This document shows, one piece after another, positions 1-6,143 of a DNA stretch of 7,936 nt. Within the stretch, counting starts at the first letter, position 1, and each line of letters opens with the position of its first letter. The DNA is from an archaeon (lineage in GTDB: Archaea > Thermoproteota > Bathyarchaeia > TCS64), in the NCBI GenBank assembly GCA_020444005.1, contig JAHLLU010000085.1, positions 1 to 7,936 on the forward strand. Reading direction: 5' to 3'. A program made the position numbers and the translations under genes. The notes beneath the pieces were generated by a model. That model worked only from the letters and a program-made list of their open reading frames with translations. It made no database searches and was not told the origin of the DNA.

Positions 1-564
1 CCGCCAAAGAGCTTCCTCAAACAGAGAATAGGAGTCGCAGATGCACATCAGAAGGCAAAGAAGGTCATCGAAACCGTTGATGCCGACTATAGGAAGCATT
101 TTGGAAGAGGCTATGGTGGTCTCATCGAGGAGTACAACTGTGAGGGAGCAGAGGCTGTCTTGGTTACTATGGACTCTATGACGGGTACCGCCAAGGACGT
201 GATTGATGAGATGAGGGCAAATGGTAAGAAGATCGGTTTGATTAAGCTCAAATGCTTCAGACCTTTTCCAACGGAAAAGTTCCGTGAGATAGCCCCCAAG
301 TACAAGGCAATCGGAGTAGTCGATAGAAACAATAGCTTCGGCTCAGCAGGAGGCGGAATTGTAGCCGTAGAGTTAGCGAGAGCGCTCTATGATCTATCTG
401 AAAGACCTGTGATCGCCAACTTCCACGTCGGCTTATCCGGGACTGATGTAACCATGAACCAAATACGGTACATGGCTGACGAGACCCTTGAGGCAGCTAA
501 AACAGGTAAGGTGAAACAAGTAGTGGATTGGGTTGAGACCCATGACTTAGGAGAGGTGATGTAG
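1..564 (+). CDS. porA: Pyruvate:ferredoxin oxidoreductase, alpha subunit (PorA), C-terminal part
   Basis: The frame is open from base 1 and ends with TAG at 562-564, so only the last 187 residues are seen; the family usually has about 390-400, so roughly half lies upstream. The enzyme oxidises pyruvate with CoA to acetyl-CoA and CO2 and passes electrons to ferredoxin, in the cytoplasm. The visible part matches the C-terminal transketolase-like domain of PorA: a strand and turn ending in MTGTAKDVIDEMR, then KIGLIKLKCFRPFP, VVDRNNSFGSAGGG, and near the end the typical HVGLSGTDVT segment. The TPP-dependent partner PorB follows directly, which supports the subunit assignment. A related 2-oxoacid oxidoreductase (for example 2-oxoisovalerate) is possible from this half alone, but Por is the best fit. 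The gamma and delta subunits are not in the window; in archaea they often lie just upstream. Confidence 0.9.
   Translation, partial: PPKSFLKQRIGVADAHQKAKKVIETVDADYRKHFGRGYGGLIEEYNCEGAEAVLVTMDSMTGTAKDVIDEMRANGKKIGLIKLKCFRPFPTEKFREIAPKYKAIGVVDRNNSFGSAGGGIVAVELARALYDLSERPVIANFHVGLSGTDVTMNQIRYMADETLEAAKTGKVKQVVDWVETHDLGEVM
553..560 (+). promoter_or_regulatory. Strong Shine-Dalgarno for porB
   Basis: GAGGTGAT is an 8-nt perfect complement to the conserved 3' end of archaeal 16S rRNA. It lies inside the last codons of porA, 4 nt before the porB ATG at 565. The porA stop (562-564) touches that ATG, so translation of the two subunits is probably coupled. Confidence 0.8.
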
Positions 565-1440
565 ATGTACAACGATGAGTTCGAAAAATACTACGAGGAA
601 CAACTGATACAAGGTGGAACCACATGCTGCCCAGGCTGTGGAGGACCACTATTCTGGAAACTAGCCCTAAAGACTCTTGGAAAGAACACTATTGTATATG
701 GGGACGGCCCATGTGCTATGTGCGCTCTTAGGTCTATCAAGATTCCCCACTATGCCATACACTTCAGTTTCATCGCAGATGGAGCCACAGGCATTAGTGC
801 GGCTCTTCGAGCTAAGGGTAGAACCGATGTGACATTGGTCTCCAGTGGCGGTGACGGTGCAAGCTCTGATATTAGCTTTGGTAAGATCAGTGCTGCTGCT
901 GAGCGTAACGAGAATATGATTCAGATTTGTATCGATAACGAGGCTTACATGAACACGGGTATCCAGAAGAGTGGTTTGACTCCCTATGGTGCTTGGACTA
1001 CAACAACTCCTACGGGTAAGGAGAGTAACAAGAAGGATATACCGATGATAGTTGCAGCCCACAAGGTACCATACGTAGCCACGGCTTCAGTTGCTTATCC
1101 ACAGGATTTAGCTAGGAAGCTTGAGAAGGCGAAGAGCATTGATGGCTTCAAGTATATCCACACAGTTATCCCATGCCCCACAGGGTGGAGATTCGATCCA
1201 GCAAAGGCGGTTGAGGTTACGCGTCTTGGTGTGGATACGTGGGTGAATCCATTGTATGAGGTGGATGCTGGTGTCTTGAAGGTAAACCGTAAGGCGGAGG
1301 CTAAGCCCGTGCAGGAGTATTTGAGTGCTCAGGGAAGGTTTAGACGACTATCTGAAGACCAGATTGCCTATGTTCAGGGTGAGGTTGACAAAAAACGTGA
1401 TGATTTGCTTGCCAATGATGGTAAGAAGATCATCCACTAA
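565..1440 (+). CDS. porB: Pyruvate:ferredoxin oxidoreductase, beta subunit (PorB)
   Basis: A complete 291-residue protein, normal for the family. It binds thiamine pyrophosphate and the proximal 4Fe-4S cluster and forms the active site with PorA. The cluster ligands are visible: a CxxC at C22 and C25, C50 in GDGPCAMC, and a late cysteine, C204, in IPCPTGW. The TPP/Mg motif starts at GDG (96-98 region: G96 D97 G98) and ends at IDN (N125) about 27 residues later, the usual spacing. NTGIQKSG just after is typical of 2-oxoacid:ferredoxin oxidoreductase beta chains. The ATG start abuts the porA stop and has a strong Shine-Dalgarno at 553-560. Pyruvate is the most likely substrate from overall similarity, but a close paralogue acting on another 2-oxoacid cannot be fully excluded. 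Confidence 0.93.
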   Translation: MYNDEFEKYYEEQLIQGGTTCCPGCGGPLFWKLALKTLGKNTIVYGDGPCAMCALRSIKIPHYAIHFSFIADGATGISAALRAKGRTDVTLVSSGGDGASSDISFGKISAAAERNENMIQICIDNEAYMNTGIQKSGLTPYGAWTTTTPTGKESNKKDIPMIVAAHKVPYVATASVAYPQDLARKLEKAKSIDGFKYIHTVIPCPTGWRFDPAKAVEVTRLGVDTWVNPLYEVDAGVLKVNRKAEAKPVQEYLSAQGRFRRLSEDQIAYVQGEVDKKRDDLLANDGKKIIH

Positions 1441-1481
1441 TCCCTTTTTTCTCTAAAAATAATAAAAAAAATGGTTTGGGT
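1441..1481. terminator. Bidirectional T-rich/A-rich terminator zone between convergent genes
   Basis: Between the porB stop and the stop of the opposite-strand gene there are only 41 bases. The plus strand has a T run at 1445-1450 within a pyrimidine stretch right after the porB stop. The A-rich run at 1455-1470 reads as a T-rich tract on the minus strand. Archaeal RNA polymerase terminates at T tracts without needing a hairpin, so each tract can end one of the two transcripts. No convincing stem-loop is seen. Confidence 0.6.
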
Positions 1482-2792
1482 TTATTGCATGCCTGATGGG
1501 ACATAACCAAGTACATCAGTGTACCAGATTACCTCACCAGTGCCGCTCTGATAGACACCATAGCATACGTTGTCTACCTCGCCCTGTGCGTTCTCACCGT
1601 AGCCCCAGATCAAATAATCTGAGCCATATCGGTCACCGTTCTCGTTTAAGCGACACCATCCACTTGCACCCCAGTAGTTGTACGCGACATCATCTATCAC
1701 GGGAACTACTTCGTTAGCTTCCAAGCTCTGAGTCTCTAAGACCGCGGTAGCTATAATCCAGCTAATATCGTATGTGGTTGTCACATAGTAACCTGGCTGT
1801 TGTCCAAGGATTGAACGATATCTTGCATCTAGATCATTGTATTTGGCGGACTCGCCGGGTGATGCGTTTGTGCTGAATATTTTCAGGTGATTTGCTGGTT
1901 CCGTTGCGTCGTCTATCATCTGCTGGACTAGACTTGTGCTATCACAGCCAAACCATTTGATGCCATAGACGTTAGGGAAATCAGGTGCCTGAGTTACCAT
2001 AGTTACGGAGCCACCTGTGGCTACGAGGATTACTCCTACGTGTTCCTGACCATATTGCTCAATTCCATCAGCTGCAATATTATCAGCGGTTTGTAGATAG
2101 TTGCTGAACTCAGTAGACTCGACAGCATAGCGGATTCTCTCAAGGATTACTCCGCCACGGTCCTGATACTCGGTCTCAAATATGTTGTAGACTCCGTCTC
2201 CATAAGCGTCCGCGGTTTGGATCAATATTACGGCTTCTATACCGTAGCTTGTTAACATCTCCGCCATTGCGGGTGCTTGAAGTGTGTCAATTGGACATAG
2301 CCTGAATAGGTTATCGTCTGCTATAGCCAGTAGCGGGCTCGTGCTTGATGGGCTGAATAGAAGCATATCGTTCTGGTTGACATAACTCAATGATGCCTGA
2401 GCCATGCTGCTCCACCTACCTCCAATTAAGAGATTTATGTCCATGGATTTGAAGCCCTGAACTTTTTCAAGGTGAGTAGCCGCCTGACCGCTTGCTTCGT
2501 CTACTAGTGCCTGAAAGGAAACATCATAGCCAAGCTGCTCAGCTAGGGTGTTAAGGTCTTCCATGATGATTTGCTCTGCGAGAGGTACACCAGTCTCAAG
2601 TTCAGCGGTTGTTCCATAGATATCACCATATCTTACGGTGACACCTTCTAGGGGAGCCTGAGTTACTGTAATTGTCTGGACTCCGTCTCCGTCTGGATCA
2701 ACTGCGTTTTTTGGAGCCATTGTATAGCCTACTCCTGCTCCGACGATTATTCCTACGATGAGGACTATTGCGATTAGTTGTTTTTGTTCCAT
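1482..2792 (-). CDS. Membrane-anchored ABC-type substrate-binding protein, branched-chain amino acid (LivJ/Peripla_BP_6) type
   Basis: A 436-residue secreted protein. Residues 5-25 form one hydrophobic helix after MEQKQ. No lipobox cysteine follows, so it is probably an uncleaved anchor that holds the protein on the outer face of the membrane. An acidic, Thr-rich linker (31-48, DPDGDG) leads to a type-I periplasmic-binding fold from about residue 52. Family features include SPSSTSPLL (147-155), the end of the first lobe where ligand-binding serines/threonines usually sit, DAYGDG (195-200) opening the second lobe, and a later TTTYDISWIIATAV helix. The family delivers amino acids, amides or similar small molecules to ABC importers. 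No permease or ATPase gene flanks it, so its transporter is elsewhere or it acts as a sensor. The ATG has a weak Shine-Dalgarno (AGAAGGGA) and a TATA box about 44 nt upstream. The ligand is unknown. Confidence 0.85.
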   Translation of the reverse strand: MEQKQLIAIVLIVGIIVGAGVGYTMAPKNAVDPDGDGVQTITVTQAPLEGVTVRYGDIYGTTAELETGVPLAEQIIMEDLNTLAEQLGYDVSFQALVDEASGQAATHLEKVQGFKSMDINLLIGGRWSSMAQASLSYVNQNDMLLFSPSSTSPLLAIADDNLFRLCPIDTLQAPAMAEMLTSYGIEAVILIQTADAYGDGVYNIFETEYQDRGGVILERIRYAVESTEFSNYLQTADNIAADGIEQYGQEHVGVILVATGGSVTMVTQAPDFPNVYGIKWFGCDSTSLVQQMIDDATEPANHLKIFSTNASPGESAKYNDLDARYRSILGQQPGYYVTTTYDISWIIATAVLETQSLEANEVVPVIDDVAYNYWGASGWCRLNENGDRYGSDYLIWGYGENAQGEVDNVCYGVYQSGTGEVIWYTDVLGYVPSGMQ

Positions 2793-2829
2793 TTGATTCC
2801 CTTCTGAATCGTGATTTCGGCAACTTCAT

Positions 2830-2850
2830 CGCATATATAGTTTTTATATT
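2830..2850 (-). promoter_or_regulatory. Predicted TATA promoter for the substrate-binding protein gene
   Basis: Read on the minus strand, an A-rich stretch is followed by CTATATATGC (2840-2831), a good archaeal TATA box with a purine-rich BRE-like flank. Its centre is about 44 nt before the ATG. With the usual spacing of about 25 nt, transcription would start near 2811 and leave a leader of about 19 nt that carries the weak Shine-Dalgarno. This is inferred from sequence only. Confidence 0.5.
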
Positions 2851-2998
2851 TACACATCATATTATTATTAGTGTTTATATTATACACAATGTAATTACTT
2901 TGCTAGTTAAATAAATATTATCTAAATCTAGGTTGTGGGGTATAATCTCCAAAACGATCCTCTAAAAGTGATTAGATAAACCATAAAACCTCCACTTT

Positions 2999-3010
2999 TC
3001 TTATAATTAT
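2999..3010 (+). promoter_or_regulatory. Predicted TATA promoter for the PfkB kinase gene, leaderless
   Basis: TTATAATTA at 3001-3009 is centred about 24 nt before the GTG at 3029. That spacing puts transcription start at or next to the start codon. The bases between (ending GATATTTGTGTT) hold no Shine-Dalgarno, consistent with a leaderless mRNA. Confidence 0.5.
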
Positions 3011-3028
3011 ACAACCGATATTTGTGTT

Positions 3029-3901
3029 GTGAAGCGTTTCACTGTGGCTGGGCATGTTACCATTGATGAAGTTATTACGGATACTGAGTCGTTTCATCAG
3101 CTTGGAGGACCTCCATGTTTTGCAGTTAGTCTAGGTAAGACCCTTGGATTTGATGTGAGAGTTATTACACGAATTGGTGAGGACTTTCCAGACAGATATG
3201 AACCAGCGTTAGAGATTCTTGGGATAAGCACAAAGCGAAGCCCCGGTTATCAAAACACCCGTTTTGTACTTGACTACCGTTACAATCCAAGGAGGATGAG
3301 GCTTCCAACCGTCTGCGAACCAATACATCCTAGGGATGTGGCTAACTCTGAAAGACTACTCCTGTGTCCAATCGCTGGAGAGATAAACGACCCACTGATG
3401 GAAGAGATTGACTCCAGTTTCATTGGATTAGACCCACAAGGACTTCTCAGAAACATAGACTCTGATTACAACGTTATACCTAAGAATTGGTGGAATCCCA
3501 AAGTCTTGAGTAAGCTTGATCTATTGAAAACCAGTTCAAGCGAACACCACCTGATAACAGGAACCAAAGACATCAAAAAGAGTCTCAGAAAACTCACGGA
3601 TCATGGCGTAGATACCGCGGTAATCACGGATGGTTCTAATGGTTCCTATGTGATGACTGGCCATGAGTTGCTTCATGTACCTGTTTACCCTGTTGATTTG
3701 GTTGACTCTACTGGTGCAGGTGATGTCTTCATAGCGGGATTAGCTGCCTATCTTGATGAGGGGCTATCTTGGGCTTGTGCAGTGGCAGCTGCTTCTAGCT
3801 CATCAATAGTTGAGACCAGAGGAATAGAAATCAAACATACTATATCAGAGATACTTGAACGTGCAGAATTGGTACAAGACAAAATAATGAATCTAGATTA
3901 A
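3029..3901 (+). CDS. PfkB/ribokinase-family carbohydrate (or nucleoside) kinase
   Basis: A complete 290-residue protein, typical in length for the family, which transfers phosphate from ATP to a sugar, polyol or nucleoside hydroxyl. The N-terminal half shows the substrate-side glycine pair in LGGPPCFAVSLGKTLG (GG at 26-27), followed by VRVITRIGEDF. The C-terminal signature DSTGAGDVF (226-234) holds the anion hole and the catalytic base D232. The usual NxxE motif appears as S169-S-S-E172 in LKTSSSEHHLITG, so Asn is replaced by Ser. The short lid region and this K-x-S-x-x-E pattern argue against a classical ribokinase or 6-phosphofructokinase and are somewhat like inositol-kinase-like members; the substrate cannot be read from sequence. 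GTG is chosen as start because a TATA box lies about 24 nt upstream and the protein begins directly with the first strand. The last 9 bases overlap the convergent gene. Confidence 0.85.
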   Translation: MKRFTVAGHVTIDEVITDTESFHQLGGPPCFAVSLGKTLGFDVRVITRIGEDFPDRYEPALEILGISTKRSPGYQNTRFVLDYRYNPRRMRLPTVCEPIHPRDVANSERLLLCPIAGEINDPLMEEIDSSFIGLDPQGLLRNIDSDYNVIPKNWWNPKVLSKLDLLKTSSSEHHLITGTKDIKKSLRKLTDHGVDTAVITDGSNGSYVMTGHELLHVPVYPVDLVDSTGAGDVFIAGLAAYLDEGLSWACAVAAASSSSIVETRGIEIKHTISEILERAELVQDKIMNLD

Positions 3902-4258
3902 TCTTCTTCGCGCTACCCAGTAGATGGTTATTGCCACAACTATGTCCAATGTCCACCACTTCATCAACCTAGGAAGCTGACTAGTCTCCAAGAAAGAAGG
4001 CTCTTCAAAGCCACCTCGTGGATTTTCAAAGGTCTTCAGATCACTCGGTATGTCTCCTAATTCAGGTACAGCTTCGCCATCATCTTGGGAAGTTGCTCCC
4101 ATCTCAAGGGAATCTGTTTCCACGGAAAGCATGTTTTGGGGAGTCGTATACATGGCTACCTGTTGCGGTACTGCGGATACAAGCATGTACCCCACCGCGA
4201 CGGCTAACACAACGTATACGAGAGACTTTTGGGTCATCAATCTAACCCATACCTCCAC
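3893..4258 (-). CDS. Small protein with two membrane helices, function unknown
   Basis: I do not recognise this 121-residue protein. It has an N-terminal hydrophobic helix (about 12-30) and a second near the C-terminus (about 101-116), followed by the basic stretch RRR. Between them is a polar, acidic segment of about 70 residues rich in E, D, P and S, probably outside the cell, with both ends in the cytoplasm. The first helix could instead be a signal peptide, which would make it a surface protein with a C-terminal anchor. The longest reading starts at GTG 4258. An ATG at 4237 (residue 8) is an alternative and has GGAGGT at 4256-4251 upstream, though 13 nt away. The gene lies 69 bp downstream of a membrane-tethered winged-helix regulator, with an inverted repeat in that gap. 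Its 3' end overlaps the convergent kinase gene by 9 bp. The hydrophobic pattern and context make it likely real. Confidence 0.6.
   Translation of the reverse strand: MEVWVRLMTQKSLVYVVLAVAVGYMLVSAVPQQVAMYTTPQNMLSVETDSLEMGATSQDDGEAVPELGDIPSDLKTFENPRGGFEEPSFLETSQLPRLMKWWTLDIVVAITIYWVARRRLI
4251..4256 (-). promoter_or_regulatory. Shine-Dalgarno candidate that bears on the start of the small membrane protein
   Basis: On the minus strand GGAGGT is a perfect anti-16S match. It overlaps the first codons of the GTG-4258 reading and lies 13 nt before the in-frame ATG at 4237. This favours the ATG start (114 residues), although the spacing is longer than usual. If transcription starts near 4262, the GTG reading would be nearly leaderless. 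The two starts cannot be separated from sequence. Confidence 0.4.
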
Positions 4259-4277
4259 GACTATTAATGCTAGAGAT

Positions 4278-4315
4278 TAGAACAGTATAAGCAAGCCTCA
4301 GAGGGTACTGTTCTA
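4278..4315. repeat. 10-bp perfect inverted repeat, possible operator
   Basis: TAGAACAGTA (4278-4287) is repeated in reverse complement as TACTGTTCTA (4306-4315), with 18 bases between. The spacer also holds the small palindrome CCTC-A-GAGG (4296-4304). The whole element lies in the 69-bp gap between the winged-helix gene and the small membrane protein gene. The left arm overlaps the TATA-like sequence CTTATACT (minus strand, 4291-4284) of the downstream gene, which is where a repressor site would act. It could also fold as an RNA hairpin at the 3' end of the winged-helix transcript, but no T tract follows it on the minus strand. Confidence 0.6.
4284..4291 (-). promoter_or_regulatory. TATA-like element for the small membrane protein gene
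   Basis: CTTATACT on the minus strand is centred about 29 nt before the GTG at 4258 and about 50 nt before the alternative ATG at 4237. It partly lies in the left arm of the inverted repeat. The match to an archaeal TATA box is moderate. Confidence 0.35.
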
Positions 4316-4327
4316 GTAGTCGAACAC

Positions 4328-4768
4328 TCATTGTGGGCGATCCCTCCATATTTTGATGGTTTCATACCACAGTATCACTGAAGGAACCAACCCCATCATC
4401 AAAGTAGTAAAATACTGACTGCTCGGGAAATACGGCGTCTGAATGAGATAAGTCACCAACATGGTGGTCATAAGCACCGCGTAGAAAAGATAACGGGGCA
4501 GAATCACGCCTCCGAGGGTGATAAACTGCTTCAATACCCCCACCTTGATGTCTTTAACGAGCTTATAGTCACCATACTCGTTTTCCACCAAGCCTAGCTC
4601 CTGTAGTTTGTTCAGGTGGTAGCTGGATACGCTGGGGCTACTAAAACCAAGTTCACGCTGTACTTCACGTACACCGACGGGGTCATTGGGCTGTTTTAGC
4701 ATGTGAGTGTATACGAGGAGGGTTTTTCCCTTCAGCTCGGACTCTATTATCTCTTCATCGCTCGCCAT
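4328..4768 (-). CDS. Membrane-tethered winged helix-turn-helix transcriptional regulator
   Basis: A 146-residue protein. Residues about 12-75 form an ArsR/MarR-like winged helix: helix 1 (LLVYTHMLKQ), helix 2 (VREVQREL), and a recognition helix in SSPSVSSYHLNKLQELGL (43-60). The wing VENEYGDYKLV follows. The Ser-Ser-x-Ser-x-x-x-His-Leu-x-x-Leu pattern is typical of archaeal regulators. Two hydrophobic segments (about 92-110 and 119-137) follow, so the DNA-binding domain sits at the inner face of the membrane. No ligand-binding cysteines or histidines are visible. It lies 20 bp after the SPOUT gene, and a TATA-like TTTAAATA lies inside that gene's 3' end, so it may be read from its own promoter or from the operon. 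The next gene downstream is also a membrane protein, preceded by an inverted repeat that is a plausible target. The target and signal are inferred. Confidence 0.8.
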   Translation of the reverse strand: MASDEEIIESELKGKTLLVYTHMLKQPNDPVGVREVQRELGFSSPSVSSYHLNKLQELGLVENEYGDYKLVKDIKVGVLKQFITLGGVILPRYLFYAVLMTTMLVTYLIQTPYFPSSQYFTTLMMGLVPSVILWYETIKIWRDRPQ

Positions 4769-4788
4769 CTGAATCCCTATATTTGCAC

Positions 4789-5631
4789 CTATTCTTTGAG
4801 GGTATTTAAAATTGCTAGGGTAGACATTACAGCTTCTTCTGTTCTTACTGTAGCTGTACCCTGATCAGGTATCATATTGATCATGTAGTCGAATACTTCC
4901 TCTGGTCTTCGCCCCTCGCGTTCAATCATCTCACCGACGCCTTCCTTATAGCTACCGAAAACTATCAGAGTATTCTCAGCTTCAACCCAATCCGCCTCAA
5001 GACGCGTCTTCACATCATCATACGGTTCACCTATTCTTGATGTGCCGATGGTAAGGTCCCACTCTGGACTGTGCACAAGGTCACTAAGTCTCCGCTTGTT
5101 CCCTCTTAGGTCATATCCCCAGTATTCGGGTATAGCTTTCTTCTTGACGCTACGTCCAGATAGTTTTGGTTCTTTTTCCATTACCTCGACTGTGATCCTT
5201 GCTCCTTTTGTCGGTGGTTTGCCCCTTACTTCAATGGGGACCTCGAGACCAATATCAACATCGTAATTATAACCCGAGCCACCGATTACTACACCATCCC
5301 TAAATTCTCCTACCTCGATCATGCTAAGTGATTCTTCAAGTGGGTGATGGGGGGTTCTAAGTGGAGGTAGTGTTCCCGCGTATTGGAGTTCAGGTCTTAC
5401 ATCGAACAAGTGTTTACGCAGATACTGGGGGGTTTCCATGTAACCCAGTATGTATTTCATTGTGATGCTCTCGTCTGGCTGTTCCCTGTAGATGATTATC
5501 TGGTCTACCCTGTAGATAGCAGCGGCTCGTCCTAGCTGGGCTAGTGCCGTGGTCTTGTCTCTTAGGTTATTGAATTCTGCTACCATTGACGCTGGTACTG
5601 CTATTGTAATTGAGTTTCTTCGTTTCATCAT
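4789..5631 (-). CDS. SPOUT-class putative RNA methyltransferase (COG2106/DUF171, SPOUT1-like)
   Basis: A 280-residue protein of the archaeal/eukaryotic COG2106 family (Pfam Methyltrn_RNA_3). These are SPOUT-fold, S-adenosylmethionine-dependent enzymes with a trefoil knot, predicted to act on RNA. Family landmarks are the N-terminal SITIAVPASMV and GRAAAIYRVDQIIIY, then GYMETPQYLRKHLF and the near-invariant LPPLRTPHHP. An inserted OB-like region follows, rich in basic residues (KPPTKGARITVEV, RSVKKKA). The knot region is TIGTSRIGEP and TLIVFGSYKEGVGEMI. The start is placed at ATG 5631: it overlaps the stop of the upstream gene as ATGA and leaves MMKRRNSITIAVPAS, as in relatives. A TTG 30 bases earlier is also open but improbable. 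The SAM-binding class is well supported; the RNA target is not known from sequence. Confidence 0.88.
   Translation of the reverse strand: MMKRRNSITIAVPASMVAEFNNLRDKTTALAQLGRAAAIYRVDQIIIYREQPDESITMKYILGYMETPQYLRKHLFDVRPELQYAGTLPPLRTPHHPLEESLSMIEVGEFRDGVVIGGSGYNYDVDIGLEVPIEVRGKPPTKGARITVEVMEKEPKLSGRSVKKKAIPEYWGYDLRGNKRRLSDLVHSPEWDLTIGTSRIGEPYDDVKTRLEADWVEAENTLIVFGSYKEGVGEMIEREGRRPEEVFDYMINMIPDQGTATVRTEEAVMSTLAILNTLKE
4803..4811 (-). promoter_or_regulatory. Internal TATA-like promoter for the winged-helix regulator
   Basis: Minus-strand TTTTAAATA is a good archaeal TATA match inside the last codons of the SPOUT methyltransferase gene. It is centred about 38 nt before the regulator's ATG (4768), which would give a leader of about 12 nt. 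It would let the regulator be transcribed apart from the upstream pair. AT-rich codons could produce the match by chance. Confidence 0.4.
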
Positions 5632-6119
5632 GTATCCCTGTGTTTTTTCCAGTTCTTCCAACCGGTCTTGACATACTTTTCTCGGCTCTCTAGGTCATCC
5701 TTAACCCATGCTAGGAACCCGTTGAAGCTACGCATAGACGCTATTTCGTGGAACTCTCCTATTCCCTTTTCCATGAGGCTCTCGATGAAGGTTCGCTCAG
5801 CAAGGTCTTGGGTCATTCCAACTATCTTAACCTCAGTTATCTTGTATCCAAGTTCGCGGAGCGTGTCCTTAGCGTGCTCGAAGACATATCCTGTGCATAT
5901 GTGGATAGCCTCAGTTTTAGGGACCTTTAATGCGTCTAAGCCGTCTAGTATTATCCTTGTGGTGTATCGGAGATAGGCTTTGTATTTGAACTCAGGTTCC
6001 TTGAATAGCTCCAGAGGAATCTCATCGCTGTATTTTTCGTTAGTCTCTACCCTGCGTAGAACTATTACTACACCACCAATGAGGTCTCCCCACCCTGAGT
6101 CATCTATCTCGATAACCAT
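5628..6119 (-). CDS. Conserved archaeal-type protein with RNase-H-like layout, function unknown
   Basis: I do not recognise a named family for this 163-residue protein. The N-terminus VIEIDDSGWGDLIGGVVI resembles the first strand and glycine turn of RNase HII (IDEAGRGP type), with D6/D7 in the place of the first catalytic acid. The predicted order of three strands (2-6, 16-26, 29-37), helix (about 47-64), strand IHICTG (72-77), helix (78-91), strand EVKIVG (96-101) and helix (about 104-118) is that of the RNase H fold. However, no acid follows the fourth strand, where active RNases H carry one, so nuclease activity is doubtful. The C-terminal tail is basic and aromatic (KTGWKNWKKHR), suited to nucleic acid. 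Its stop overlaps the SPOUT methyltransferase start as ATGA, so the two are probably made together and may share an RNA substrate. The fold is inferred by eye. Confidence 0.7.
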   Translation of the reverse strand: MVIEIDDSGWGDLIGGVVIVLRRVETNEKYSDEIPLELFKEPEFKYKAYLRYTTRIILDGLDALKVPKTEAIHICTGYVFEHAKDTLRELGYKITEVKIVGMTQDLAERTFIESLMEKGIGEFHEIASMRSFNGFLAWVKDDLESREKYVKTGWKNWKKHRDT

Positions 6120-6143
6120 TACTTGTGGGTAGATTACTGGGTG

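Noticed and set aside
667..1062. 131-residue open frame on the minus strand inside porB
   Set aside because: It lies wholly within a well-supported porB with intact cofactor motifs, its translation is rich in Ser/Thr with no recognisable domain, and no promoter or Shine-Dalgarno precedes it.
2964..2999. 7-bp inverted repeat AAAAGTG / CACTTTT upstream of the PfkB promoter
   Set aside because: Seven bases with a 22-bp spacer in AT-rich DNA is within chance expectation, and the flanking bases do not extend the match.
4018..4280. Two overlapping plus-strand open frames (75 and 76 residues) opposite the small membrane protein
   Set aside because: They compete with each other and with the minus-strand frame. 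The minus-strand frame has two clear membrane helices followed by a basic end and a good Shine-Dalgarno; the plus-strand products show no such pattern.
5632..5661. N-terminal extension of the SPOUT methyltransferase from a TTG at 5661
   Set aside because: The start codon would be a rare TTG, the extension would overlap the upstream gene by 34 bases, and relatives begin close to the MKRR segment; the ATG at 5631 overlaps as ATGA and has a purine-rich AGGGA before it.
5668..5976. 102-residue open frame on the plus strand opposite the RNase-H-like gene
   Set aside because: The translation is Ser/Arg-rich and without domain features, while the minus-strand frame has a regular strand/helix pattern and is coupled to a recognised gene.
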